Assembly (NCBI RefSeq): GCF_001544375.1
Contig: NZ_BCQJ01000009.1
Coordinates: 1 to 64,000 of the forward strand
DNA: 64,000 nt
Direction of reading: 5' to 3'
Source of the DNA: Enterococcus canis NBRC 100695
Lineage (GTDB): Bacteria; Bacillota; Bacilli; Lactobacillales; Enterococcaceae
Under the pieces are notes generated by a model. It saw only the letters and a list, made by a program, of their open reading frames with translations. It was not told the origin of the DNA and ran no database searches. A program made the translations under genes and the position numbers. Within the stretch, counting starts at the first letter, position 1. Each line of letters begins with the position of its first letter. Shown here one piece after another: positions 55,505 through 63,698 of this stretch.

Positions 55505-55532
55505 TTGTAATTTTTGTGGAAATTTGTATACT
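55505..55532 (+). promoter_or_regulatory. Promoter of the pot operon
   Basis: TTGTAA (55505-55510), 16 bases, TATACT (55527-55532). The surrounding 55339-55500 is AT-rich and gene-free, with an ACCCAAA/TTTGGGT inverted repeat at about 55333-55355. Confidence 0.55.
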
Positions 55533-55597
55533 GGAAAAGGTAAAATTAAACTTGAAGTTTACTAATACGAAACTTTTATGATAAAGAGGGTGGGTTT

Positions 55598-56137
55598 ATG
55601 GAGATTGGTGAGAAGTTGAAGAATCTGCGAGTCCAAAAAAATCTGACGCAGGAAGAGCTAGGCGAACGGACAGACCTTTCCAAAGGCTATATCTCTCAGC
55701 TAGAGCGGGATCTCAGCTCACCTTCAATGGAAACTTTTTTTAGCATTTTAGAAGTCTTAGGGGTCACGCCGGAAGAATTTTTTGCACAGGAATCCTCGGC
55801 GCAACAGGTCATCTATCAAAAGAAAGACTGGACAATTTACGAAGATCCCGAGCATGGCTACCAGTTAGAATGGCTAGTTCCCACTTCAAATGAAAATGAA
55901 ATGGAACCCGTACTGTTAAGTTTCACCGAAACCGGTGAGTTCAAAGTTTTTGAGCCATCATTAGCGGAAACCTTTGCCTATGTGTTGGAGGGCAAAATTG
56001 GGTTGCGTTTAGGGGAGATGGAGTACAGCGCCAAAAAAGGGGAAGCTATTTATTTTGAAGCAACCGAACCGCATCAATTTGTTAACCGTAGCAAAAAAAG
56101 CCGCGTGCTGATTGTAGCAACGGACTCTTACTTATAG
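55598..56137 (+). CDS. XRE-cupin transcriptional regulator of the polyamine operon
   Basis: A 179-residue protein. An N-terminal helix-turn-helix (about 5-60, [20 protein letters not shown]) joins a cupin sensor domain (about 105-178, [20 protein letters not shown] and [10 protein letters not shown]). This PuuR/PotR-type layout is common upstream of potABCD in Firmicutes and probably senses polyamine. It ends just before the potA start. The AGAGGGTGGG site precedes ATG 55598. Confidence 0.87.
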   Translation: MEIGEKLKNLRVQKNLTQEELGERTDLSKGYISQLERDLSSPSMETFFSILEVLGVTPEEFFAQESSAQQVIYQKKDWTIYEDPEHGYQLEWLVPTSNENEMEPVLLSFTETGEFKVFEPSLAETFAYVLEGKIGLRLGEMEYSAKKGEAIYFEATEPHQFVNRSKKSRVLIVATDSYL

Positions 56138-56151
56138 GAAGGATGTCGAAA

Positions 56152-57237
56152 GTGGGCAAAACAATTATTCAATTTCAGGATGTAATCAAACGCTATGATG
56201 ATGAGTCTGTCTTAAAAAAGGTCAGCTTTGAAATCGAAGAAGGAAAATTTTATACCTTATTGGGACCTTCCGGCTGTGGGAAAACCACGATTTTACGAAT
56301 CATTGCCGGCTTTACTGATGCCACAGAAGGCGATATCTATTTTGATGGCAAACGAATCAATGACGTACCGGCCAATAAGCGCCAAGTCAATACCGTCTTT
56401 CAGGACTATGCTCTTTTTCCTCATATGAATGTGTTTGATAATGTTGCCTTTGGCTTAAAAATCAAAAAATTAGATAAAAAAACAATCGAAACAAAGGTTA
56501 AAGAAGCGCTGCGTCTAGTGCAGTTGCCGGGCTTTGAAGACCGTGAAATCAGCGAAATGTCGGGGGGACAACGGCAACGGGTCGCCATCGCCCGCGCCAT
56601 CGTCAATGAACCACAAGTCTTACTATTAGATGAACCTTTATCAGCGCTGGATTTGAAGTTGCGAACAGACATGCAATATGAGTTGCGGGAGCTGCAGCAA
56701 CGTTTAGGTATCACCTTTATCTTCGTGACCCATGATCAAGAAGAAGCCTTAGCGATGAGTGATGAAATTTTCGTCATGAACAAAGGGCATATCGTGCAAA
56801 GCGGGACACCGGTGGATATTTATGACGAGCCCATCAATCATTTTGTTGCGGACTTTGTGGGAGAATCCAACATCGTGCCCGGAACAATGGTGGAAGACAA
56901 CTTGGTAGAATTTGTTGGCAAGCGTTTTGAGTGTGTCGATGGTGGGATGCGTCCCAATGAACCCGTCGAGGTCGTTCTACGACCAGAAGATTTGACTATC
57001 ACCACTTCCGAACGGGGTAAGCTGAAGGTCAAAGTGGATACGCAATTGTTCCGCGGTGTTCACTATGAAATCATCTGTTACGACGAGGACGGCAACGAGT
57101 GGATGGTCCATTCCACTAGAAAAGCTAAAGAAGGCAGTGAAGTTGGTCTTTACTTTGAGCCCGAAGATATCCACGTTATGCGTTTCAACGAATCAGAGGA
57201 AGATTTTGATGCACGCTTAGAAAGCTATGAAGATTAG
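56152..57237 (+). CDS. potA: Spermidine/putrescine ABC transporter ATP-binding protein
   Basis: A 361-residue ATPase. GTG 56152 lies nine bases from GGAAGG and is preferred; an in-frame ATG at 56143 abuts that site and may be the annotated start instead. Walker A is [18 protein letters not shown], signature [16 protein letters not shown], Walker [18 protein letters not shown]-terminal TOBE domain is present. It powers PotBC. Confidence 0.93.
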   Translation: MGKTIIQFQDVIKRYDDESVLKKVSFEIEEGKFYTLLGPSGCGKTTILRIIAGFTDATEGDIYFDGKRINDVPANKRQVNTVFQDYALFPHMNVFDNVAFGLKIKKLDKKTIETKVKEALRLVQLPGFEDREISEMSGGQRQRVAIARAIVNEPQVLLLDEPLSALDLKLRTDMQYELRELQQRLGITFIFVTHDQEEALAMSDEIFVMNKGHIVQSGTPVDIYDEPINHFVADFVGESNIVPGTMVEDNLVEFVGKRFECVDGGMRPNEPVEVVLRPEDLTITTSERGKLKVKVDTQLFRGVHYEIICYDEDGNEWMVHSTRKAKEGSEVGLYFEPEDIHVMRFNESEEDFDARLESYED

Positions 57238-57249
57238 GAGGCAGCTTCC

Positions 57250-58062
57250 ATGACAAAAATCAGAAGAATCTACTCCATTCCCTATGCTATGTGGTTGCTG
57301 CTATTTGTGATTGCCCCCGTTTTAATGATCATTTACCAATCTTTCTTTGACATGAACGGGCAATTTACGCTGGCAAATTACCAAACGTATTTTACATCAG
57401 GGACTTATCTTAGTATGACCTTGAACTCAGTCTGGTACGCCTTTTTGATTACACTTTTCACACTATTGATTAGTTATCCAGCGGCGTATCTGCTGACCAA
57501 GTTGAAGCATAAACAATTATGGTTGATGCTGATCATCTTGCCTACCTGGGTGAACTTATTGTTGAAAGCCTATGCGTTTATTGGCATTTTTAGTATCCAT
57601 GGTAGCGTTAATGATTTCCTGCAATTTTTAGGGCTTGGCTCCCATCAAATTTTGTTTACGGATTTTAGCTTTATGTTTGTGGCAACTTATATTGAGATTC
57701 CCTTCATGATTATGCCAATTTTCAATGCTTTGGAAGAATTGAATCCTTCTTTAATTGCCGCCAGCAAGGACTTAGGAGCCAATAGTATTGAAACCTTCCG
57801 CCGCGTTATTTTTCCTTTGTCATTGAATGGGGTCAAAAGTGGGGTGCAGGCAGTCTTTATTCCATCACTTTCCCTCTTCATGTTGACACGTCTGATTGGC
57901 GGGAACCGCGTGATTACTCTGGGGACTGCGATTGAGGAGCATTTCTTAGTTACTCAAAACTGGGGCATGGGTTCAACCATCGGCGTGATTTTGATTTTGG
58001 CGATGCTGTTGGTGATGATGCTGACGGGTGAGAAAAAACGGAAAGGGGGCCGTATCCGATGA
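57250..58062 (+). CDS. potB: Spermidine/putrescine ABC transporter permease
   Basis: A 270-residue six-helix permease. The EAA-type loop is AASKDLGANSIETFRRVIFP (about 176-195). It starts 12 bases after potA with AGGAGG and overlaps potC by four bases. It forms the membrane channel with PotC. Confidence 0.93.
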   Translation: MTKIRRIYSIPYAMWLLLFVIAPVLMIIYQSFFDMNGQFTLANYQTYFTSGTYLSMTLNSVWYAFLITLFTLLISYPAAYLLTKLKHKQLWLMLIILPTWVNLLLKAYAFIGIFSIHGSVNDFLQFLGLGSHQILFTDFSFMFVATYIEIPFMIMPIFNALEELNPSLIAASKDLGANSIETFRRVIFPLSLNGVKSGVQAVFIPSLSLFMLTRLIGGNRVITLGTAIEEHFLVTQNWGMGSTIGVILILAMLLVMMLTGEKKRKGGRIR

Positions 58063-58880
58063 AAAAGAAATTTCGTTGGTCCAACCTTTACCTTATTTTA
58101 GTTTTTGTTCTATTATATACGCCAATTTTTTATCTGATTTACTATTCATTTAACGCTGGTGGTTCCATGACTGAATTCACTGGCTTTACTCTGGCTAATT
58201 ATCAGGCAGTCTTTGAAGATACTCGGCTAATCATCATCGTGCTGAATACCTTTTTGTTGGCTTTTCTTTCGGCCTTGATTGCCACCATCATTGGAACGTT
58301 TGGCGCCATGGGTATCTATTACACCAAGAAACGGCGTCAGCGGAATACGCTATTAAGTATGAACAACATTTTATTGGTCTCACCAGATGTTATTATTGGG
58401 GCTAGTTTCTTGATCTTCTTCACCTTTTTGGGACTAAGTCTTGGTTTTTCCAGTGTTCTAGCTTCCCACGTCGCCTTCAGTATTCCCATCGTGGTACTGA
58501 TGGTGCTGCCTAAGCTTCAAGAAATGAATGACTCTATGGTGGATGCGGCCCGCGATCTTGGCGCCAATAACTTCCAAGTGTTGAAAAACATTATTTTGCC
58601 ATTTTTGACACCAGGGATCATCGCCGGCTACTTTATGGCTTTCACCTATTCGCTAGATGATTTTGCGGTTACCTTCTTTGTTACCGGCAATGGCTTTACT
58701 ACCTTATCAGTTGAAATCTATTCTCGAGCACGGCAAGGGATTAGTTTAGAAATCAATGCGTTAAGCGCGCTGGTCTTCATCTTCTCGATGGTGTTGGTCG
58801 TAGGTTACTACTTTATCAGTAAAGATAACCAACCAAAACGTAAGAAGAACCAACGTCTGGAGGTGCCAGAGATCCGATGA
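58059..58880 (+). CDS. potC: Spermidine/putrescine ABC transporter permease
   Basis: A 273-residue six-helix permease overlapping potB (ATGA) and potD (ATGA). The EAA loop is DAARDLGANNFQVLKNIILP, and SLDDFAVTFFVTGNGFTTLS is the conserved PotC periplasmic region. The C-terminus is strongly basic (QPKRKKNQRLE). Confidence 0.93.
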   Translation: MKKKFRWSNLYLILVFVLLYTPIFYLIYYSFNAGGSMTEFTGFTLANYQAVFEDTRLIIIVLNTFLLAFLSALIATIIGTFGAMGIYYTKKRRQRNTLLSMNNILLVSPDVIIGASFLIFFTFLGLSLGFSSVLASHVAFSIPIVVLMVLPKLQEMNDSMVDAARDLGANNFQVLKNIILPFLTPGIIAGYFMAFTYSLDDFAVTFFVTGNGFTTLSVEIYSRARQGISLEINALSALVFIFSMVLVVGYYFISKDNQPKRKKNQRLEVPEIR

Positions 58881-59950
58881 AAAAATTACAATCTTTGATC
58901 ATTGGCATCATCGCTATTATTCTAGTACTGTTCTTTTCCGTTCGCCAATTGGAAAAAGCTAGCGGTATGGCGGGGGCCGATGTCGTCACTATTTACAACT
59001 GGGGCGATTATATCGATCCTAGTCTAATCAAAAAGTTTGAAAAAGAGACCGGCTACAAAGTGAATTATGAAACCTTTGATTCCAATGAAGCCATGTATAC
59101 GAAGATCCAACAAGGCGGCACCGCCTATGATATCGCGATTCCCAGCGAGTATATGATTCAAAAAATGATGACAGCCAACATGCTGCTGCCAATTGATCAC
59201 AGTCGTTTGACGGGGCTAAAACACTTAGACCCGCGTTTTATGGATTTAGATTTTGATCCAGGTAATCAATATTCCATTCCTTACTTTTGGGGAACGCTGG
59301 GGATTGTCTATAATGATAAATTTATCGACGGTCAAAACATCCAGCACTGGAATGACCTCTGGAATCCGGCGTATAAAAACAATCTCATGCTGATTGATGG
59401 CGCCCGCGAAGTGCTGGGTCTTTCCTTGAATAGTCTAGGTTACTCACTGAACAGTAAGAAGATGACCGAACTAAGGGAAGCCGCTAATAAGCTGAACACC
59501 CTGACCCCTAACGTCAAGGCTATCGTCGCCGATGAAATCAAAATGTATATGATCAATGAGGAAAGTGCGTTAGCGGTGACCTTCTCAGGTGAAGCCGCCG
59601 ATATGATGGGAGAAAACGAGCATTTGCATTATGTGATTCCCACTGAAGGTTCTAACTTGTGGTTTGATAATATCGTCATGCCAAAAACTGCCAAAAATAT
59701 CGACGGGGCCTACGCCTTTATCAATTTCATGATTGAACCAGAAAATGCGGCTCAAAACGCTGAATATATTGGCTATTCCACACCCAATAAAGACGCGCTA
59801 GCCTTACTACCAAAAGAAATCACCGAAGACGAGCAGTTTTATCCATCTGACGAAACCATCTCCCATTTGGAAGTCTATCAAGACTTAGGACCTGAGTATT
59901 TGGGCATTTATAATGACTTGTTCTTGGAGTTTAAGATGTATCGGAAATAA
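58877..59950 (+). CDS. potD: Spermidine/putrescine-binding protein
   Basis: A 357-residue extracellular solute-binding protein. The N-terminus is an uncleaved or signal-anchor helix (about 5-24, without a lipobox Cys). VVTIYNWGDYIDPSLIKKFE, YDIAIPSEYMIQKMM, YSIPYFWGTLGIVYNDKF and DNIVMPKTAKNIDGAYAFIN are PotD polyamine-site segments. It ends the pot operon; sequence of foreign character begins about 30 bases later. Confidence 0.92.
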   Translation: MKKLQSLIIGIIAIILVLFFSVRQLEKASGMAGADVVTIYNWGDYIDPSLIKKFEKETGYKVNYETFDSNEAMYTKIQQGGTAYDIAIPSEYMIQKMMTANMLLPIDHSRLTGLKHLDPRFMDLDFDPGNQYSIPYFWGTLGIVYNDKFIDGQNIQHWNDLWNPAYKNNLMLIDGAREVLGLSLNSLGYSLNSKKMTELREAANKLNTLTPNVKAIVADEIKMYMINEESALAVTFSGEAADMMGENEHLHYVIPTEGSNLWFDNIVMPKTAKNIDGAYAFINFMIEPENAAQNAEYIGYSTPNKDALALLPKEITEDEQFYPSDETISHLEVYQDLGPEYLGIYNDLFLEFKMYRK

Positions 59951-59962
59951 GGAGAATCTACA

Positions 59963-59986
59963 ATGGAAACGGCGTATTATCAATAA
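59963..59986 (+). pseudogene. Seven-codon stub after potD
   Basis: AAGGAG eight bases before ATG 59963 gives METAYYQ then TAA. The good ribosome site and operon position suggest the beginning of a fifth pot-operon gene cut off at the junction with the AT-rich segment. It could also be chance. Confidence 0.35.
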
Positions 59987-60021
59987 TTTTTGGACATCTC
60001 CATCTACCGTTTTCGCTATTG

Positions 60022-60092
60022 GTTTCTCAAATTTCTCTCAAAAATTAGCTTTTTCGATGTTATTTTATTTTTTCTCTCAAAAATTTCTCTCA
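60022..60092 (+). repeat. TTTCTCTCAAAAATT direct repeats
   Basis: The motif ATTTCTCTCAAAAATT occurs near 60031 and TTTTCTCTCAAAAATTTCTC near 60070, with a further TTTCTC on each side. It is iteron-like in spacing but only two full copies. Confidence 0.45.
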
Positions 60093-60288
60093 CGTAATGT
60101 ACTAGTAAGTATTTATTGTATTTAAAAATTGAAAGAATTAAAGAAGTTTTTTTGATTGTAAGATGAACCATAAAATCAATTTAATCTAGTATAACCATTG
60201 TAATAAGTATATCGTTTTTACCCAACAATTAAAAATGTTTAAACAAACAGAGTATTTTATTTTGACTGAAAACATTTAATTACTAATT

Positions 60289-60328
60289 AAAAGACTTTTA
60301 GTGCAGGAATGCTAGAAGTCTTTTATTC
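60289..60328 (+). terminator. Terminator before the repA pseudogene
   Basis: AAAAGACTTTTAG pairs with CTAGAAGTCTTTT, then ATT. Confidence 0.7.
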
Positions 60329-60346
60329 TGTTTTAATAGAAAGGAG

Positions 60347-60875
60347 ATGCTATATCAGTTAAAAAATAAAGCTACTAATATCTACAGTGAGTTGTACTAC
60401 TAGTATCCAAAAGTATTCGTAGAAAGTCCTTCATATCGCTTAATGTTTGAAAAAGCAAAAATTGCTTACATACTTCTAAAGTCAAGAATGGATTTTGCGT
60501 TATCGAAAAATCAAATTGACAAAGAAGGATTCGTTTATTTTGAATTTACTGGACAGAAATTTGCTTATATGATGAATTGTAGTGAACGGAAAGTAAATCG
60601 AATCAAAAACAGTTAGGGGAAAAAGAATTATTGACATAAGTTCATACAGGATTTAATAAAATAGAAAGAAATAAAAAACGTTTATATATTTGTGAATTAG
60701 AAGCAATGGAAAGGGAAATCTATGTGTTTCGACAAAGAGATCGTGTGGCTCAAAATCTCGCTACAAGTGAATATGATAAACGATTTACTTCATCTAAAAT
60801 GGCTAAAACTCTTGAAAATAGTGGACTAGACAAATGTCTAAAAAACTATAGAATCCTATTTTTGATACTAAATTA
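60347..60875 (+). pseudogene. RepA_N-type replication initiator, decayed
   Basis: ATG 60347 directly follows AAAGGAG. The frame reads MLYQLKNKATNIYSELYY, TAG (60401), then YPKVFVESPSYRLMFEKAKI and FVYFEFTGQKFAYMMNCSER. A poly-A run at 60605-60609 has lost one A, after which KQLGEKELLT resumes in the other frame. A TAA at 60637 follows, then VHTGFNKIERNKKRLYICEL. Both stops look like glutamine codons with C changed to T. The layout matches the N-terminal part of the intact initiator at 62150, but the sequence is diverged and the C-terminal half is missing. Confidence 0.75.
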
Positions 60876-60895
60876 GATACAAAGAAAAATAATCA

Positions 60896-61201
60896 ATGAA
60901 ATATGTCAATCAATTGGATAATGAAGAAGATTGTACGTGGCGTGAACAATTGGGAAAACAATATGCTCATATTTTTTGTAGAGAACAATTACTCAATTAT
61001 ATTGGACGTACAACAAGTAGTGTAGAAAAAGCTGCCAAAGCAATCGATATTTTCTATCAGATAAAACGAAAAGGAAAAGAGAGAAGAAGTATTACAGAAA
61101 ATCCAATCGATGCACAACATTGCGGTAAATCGAAAAAGAAAGCAAGGGGAGGGGAAAGTGGCTGTAACACCCATTCACTAGGCGATGCGTTTTCTTTGTA
61201 A
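60896..61201 (+). CDS. Hypothetical protein, plasmid-like segment
   Basis: A 101-codon frame with no clear ribosome site. The first 65 residues look like real protein (WREQLGKQYAHIFCREQLLN, TTSSVEKAAKAIDIFYQIKR); the remainder (HCGKSKKKARGGESGCNTHS) looks like out-of-frame sequence. It is probably a remnant. No family recognised. Confidence 0.3.
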   Translation: MKYVNQLDNEEDCTWREQLGKQYAHIFCREQLLNYIGRTTSSVEKAAKAIDIFYQIKRKGKERRSITENPIDAQHCGKSKKKARGGESGCNTHSLGDAFSL

Positions 61202-61543
61202 TGATTGGTGCAGTGGCAAGCATGGTGTTTATCATTAATGGGTAGGGTATGAAGTCCCCACGTCAGAAATGAAAGGCGTTTGGACTCCTCGGACCGTCAC
61301 TAAAAAACGGTTCAACCACAAAACAAGAACGAAGCCAACAAACCTGTCGGCAAACAAGCAGACACGTCAACATCAGAGAAGTCGACAACCACAGAATTAG
61401 CGAACGGAAAAGATGCAAGCAATAAAATGGCGGTATGAACTCAAACAACCTAGGGTAAACGAAGGTCGAGCTGGGACGAGCGACACAAATGAAGCAACAG
61501 ATACTTCTGGTGGGGAGGGGAAAATCCGACTTAATCAATAGAT
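61202..61543 (+). other. Decayed sequence without a supportable gene
   Basis: Short stretches read as membrane-like (FVMIGAVASMVFIING near 61195-61242) or Thr/Ser-rich in changing frames. No frame is sustained. It is probably the ruined body of the surface protein whose tail follows. Confidence 0.35.
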
Positions 61544-61789
61544 TTGTTCAATCCAATAGAAGAGCATACTAAACCAACCACTCCAAGTCAACCGGCTGAC
61601 AGCAAGCCTGTAGAAAAACCAAGCGCACCAAATCAACCCACAAAGCCAGCAACTGGTACTAAAAATACGAATATAAGTGAAACGTGTCATTATTGCGTTA
61701 TCAACACGTCCTTATCAGAGAATCTTACCCAGACTTTGCAACAATCGGTAATAGTGGTATGTTTTTGTAAGTGTCTAGTATTTAGTTAG
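61544..61789 (+). pseudogene. C-terminal remnant of an LPxTG-type surface protein
   Basis: Residues HTKPTTPSQPADSKPVEKPS and APNQPTKPATGTKNT form a proline-rich wall-spanning stalk. In another frame near 61727-61774 the sequence reads PDFATIGNSGMFL, like the region after an LPxTG sorting motif, but the motif itself is damaged and the frame is shifted. A terminator follows at 61816. Hence a decayed gene end. Confidence 0.5.
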
Positions 61790-61815
61790 GATTGCAAAAT
61801 AAGAATTTAGAAGTA

Positions 61816-61846
61816 AGAGGATAGAGAAATTTGTCCTCTTTTTTGT
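61816..61846 (+). terminator. Terminator
   Basis: AGAGGA pairs with TCCTCT, followed by a T-run. Confidence 0.75.
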
Positions 61847-61874
61847 TGTCTAGGCGGAGCGGGAGACCAATGAA

Positions 61875-61922
61875 ACAAGTATCCGAAATGGTCGGTTTAA
61901 AGGTTCGATTCCTTGTATTTGT
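61875..61922 (+). other. Miniature tRNA-like fold 1
   Basis: ACAAGTA (61875-61881) pairs with TATTTGT (61916-61922) as a 7-bp acceptor-like stem with one G-U pair. The T-arm-like AAGG-TTCGATT-CCTT ends directly before the 3' strand but for one base. Between lies one short hairpin, CCGA-AATGG-TCGG, in place of D and anticodon arms. At 48 bases it is too small for a canonical tRNA. Confidence 0.45.
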
Positions 61923-61946
61923 ATAGAAGCTAGAAATGGATTCGAA

Positions 61947-61978
61947 GGTAAGTTAATTGATTCTCCTTTCAACTTATC
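61947..61978 (+). repeat. Hairpin between the two tRNA-like folds
   Basis: GGTAAGTT (61947-61954) pairs with AACTTATC (61971-61978), 8 bp with one G-U, loop of 16. Confidence 0.5.
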
Positions 61979-61985
61979 AGTATAG

Positions 61986-62121
61986 TTTCCGCCAAATCTT
62001 TATTGATGACTATACTGAGCCGCAGGTATTCAGATGTTCCGACATTGGCGAGTACGGGTTCGACTCCCGTTGCCTGCGTACAAAATTTTATAGGAGATTT
62101 TCCTATTTCTCTTGGCGGAAA
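61986..62121 (+). other. Structured repA leader: tRNA-like fold 2 inside a 10-bp inverted repeat
   Basis: TTTCCGCCAA (61986-61995) and TTGGCGGAAA (62112-62121) form a perfect outer stem. Inside, CGCAGGTA (62021-62028) pairs with TGCCTGCG (62071-62078), a perfect 5-bp T arm ACGGG-TTCGACT-CCCGT (62054-62070) abuts the 3' strand exactly as in tRNA, and ATGT-TCCG-ACAT replaces the other arms. ATAGGA-GATTT-TCCTAT (62090-62106) adds a further hairpin. It lies 28 bases before the repA start. Function unknown. Confidence 0.5.
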
Positions 62122-62149
62122 AGATAAAAATCTGAAAGGAGACCATGAC

Positions 62150-63388
62150 ATGGCAGATATTACAGTGAATCAATTAGCTACTCAAACTTTTTATCAAATT
62201 CCCCAAATCTTTATGACACGGACAGAACGAATCAAAGATCAAACAGGAAAAGTCATCAAAAAGATTCGATATACGAGCGATTACGCCCAATTATCCAATG
62301 ACGCAAAATTGGCGTACGGCGCATTGTACAATCGGTGTCAGTTATCGATTCGTTCTTACGAATCTGGAAAACATGATTTTGTTGATGAATGTGGTTCAGT
62401 TTTCTTGATTTATACTGTCGAAGAATTAATGGAGTTGTTAGATAAGTCGAATAAGACGATCACAAAGATCAAAAAAGAATTAAGACAGAAAAAACTTTTA
62501 CGAGAAGAAAAGCAAGGATTAAACAAACCCAATCGACTTTATCTTCAGTTAGTTGAAGCTGATCATCAAATTATTGAAGAATATGATTCGAATAATTGCT
62601 TAATAAAACGACTTGATTATTTTGGTAATGAACTTTCTCTTCCAAATAAAAATCATTATAGAGAAACAGAAAAAACGGTTGAAACCATTGTGGGACAAGG
62701 ACGTGTAAATTTTTCACGTGTAGAAAATACACGTCTTGACGTGAAAAATTTACACACTAGTAATACTTACTCTAGTAATACTGAAAATAATAACGATACA
62801 AATCGATACGAGAAACCAACAAAGACTCCTCTTTCAGAAATCTCAGAAAAAGAAGCAATAAAAATGGGGGATTTTCCATTTTTTACGGAACGAACAATTG
62901 ACTTACTTTCTTTTTTTGGAACAGATGCAAAAAGAATGATTAATAAAATTTATGTTGCGAAACGAAAAGTAGAAAAAGAGTATGCGGATATACTAACCAT
63001 TCATTTTCGTCTTTTGTCACGATTGAATGGAGAACTTTGGGCACAAGATTTAGAACACGAAGTAGAGAAATTTATTTTTAAATATCGTACCAGTTGCCAT
63101 GAAGGAAAACCGATTCATGATATATTTGCTTATTTTTATCGGATGATGACTCAGTTCTGGAAATTAGTGTTGTTGGCAGAAACGGTTGTTTCTTTTTCTG
63201 AAATTGAATCTTTGAGACAAAAACTTTTAGCAAATGAATTGACAGAACGAAGTGTGATTCAAGCTATTTTTCCTGATAAATATACACTGCCACAATTGGA
63301 TCAAGAGTTGATTAATTTACGTAAAATAGCGCTGGAGCGTGTGAAGGAGGAAAATAATGTTTCGAAACACGAATCGACGATGTTATAA
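62150..63388 (+). CDS. repA: RepA_N family replication initiator
   Basis: A 412-residue protein from ATG 62150 with AAAGGAG eight bases upstream; upstream in-frame codons lie in the structured leader and are not used. The N-terminal domain (about 10-135) includes ATQTFYQIPQIFM, YAQLSNDAKLAYGALYNRCQ and the winged-helix LDKSNKTITKIKKELRQKKL. It is typical of RepA_N initiators of enterococcal and staphylococcal plasmids. A variable linker (about 175-275) separates a host-specific C-terminal domain. It overlaps the next gene by 32 bases. It supports a plasmid origin nearby. Confidence 0.87.
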   Translation: MADITVNQLATQTFYQIPQIFMTRTERIKDQTGKVIKKIRYTSDYAQLSNDAKLAYGALYNRCQLSIRSYESGKHDFVDECGSVFLIYTVEELMELLDKSNKTITKIKKELRQKKLLREEKQGLNKPNRLYLQLVEADHQIIEEYDSNNCLIKRLDYFGNELSLPNKNHYRETEKTVETIVGQGRVNFSRVENTRLDVKNLHTSNTYSSNTENNNDTNRYEKPTKTPLSEISEKEAIKMGDFPFFTERTIDLLSFFGTDAKRMINKIYVAKRKVEKEYADILTIHFRLLSRLNGELWAQDLEHEVEKFIFKYRTSCHEGKPIHDIFAYFYRMMTQFWKLVLLAETVVSFSEIESLRQKLLANELTERSVIQAIFPDKYTLPQLDQELINLRKIALERVKEENNVSKHESTML

Positions 63389-63605
63389 CGGGTACCATGT
63401 ACCACTTGAAACGATGAGATATGCCAGTTGGCCACCTACTTATGTTGAATGTGATTGCGGAAATCTAGCGAAACATATCGTGCATTATAGACGCTTGCCT
63501 TGCGGGACACCACATTTCGCTCAGACATGGATTTGGGAATGTCCAATATGTGGACAGAAATATCGTTTACCTAAAGGCTCTTTCGAGTTTGAATCGATTA
63601 AGTAG
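63357..63605 (+). CDS. Small zinc-ribbon-like protein
   Basis: An 82-residue protein with GGAGG before ATG 63357, overlapping the repA end and so probably coupled. Cysteine pairs CDCG (about 33-36) and CPIC (about 62-65) suggest a zinc ribbon. No family recognised; such small genes are common beside repA on enterococcal plasmids. Confidence 0.6.
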   Translation: MFRNTNRRCYNGYHVPLETMRYASWPPTYVECDCGNLAKHIVHYRRLPCGTPHFAQTWIWECPICGQKYRLPKGSFEFESIK

Positions 63606-63618
63606 AAAGAGAATATCC

Positions 63619-63659
63619 AAAATGGTATAGATCAGAAATAAGCAGAGTATAACCATTTT
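63619..63659. repeat. Inverted repeat downstream of the zinc-ribbon gene
   Basis: AAAATGGTATA (63619-63629) pairs with TATAACCATTTT (63648-63659) with one bulged base. It has no T-run suited to a terminator. The arm AGTATAACCATT also occurs at 60188-60199. Confidence 0.45.
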
Positions 63660-63698
63660 ACGGTATTAAAGCAATTGTCGAAAAAGGAGATAAAAAGT

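Larger units (their letters stand above)
59987..60346 (+). other. AT-rich junction region without genes
   Basis: No coding frame is supported. Base composition falls sharply from that of the pot operon. It holds short repeats at about 60022-60092, AGTATAACCATT at 60188-60199 (also at 63646-63657), and a terminator at 60289-60326. This is the left edge of the plasmid-like segment. Confidence 0.55.

Noticed and set aside
61263-61538. A 91-codon minus-strand frame in the decayed segment
   Set aside because: There is no ribosome site, residue composition is unusual, and it matches no family I recognise; more likely chance in remnant sequence.
62021-62078. A genuine tRNA gene
   Set aside because: It is only 58 bases, with no D arm and no five-plus-seven anticodon arm; it cannot decode as a canonical tRNA.
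62003-62149. In-frame N-terminal extension of the initiator from 62003
   Set aside because: It runs through the inverted repeat and tRNA-like fold, has no ribosome site at its start, and ATG 62150 has AAAGGAG at ideal spacing.
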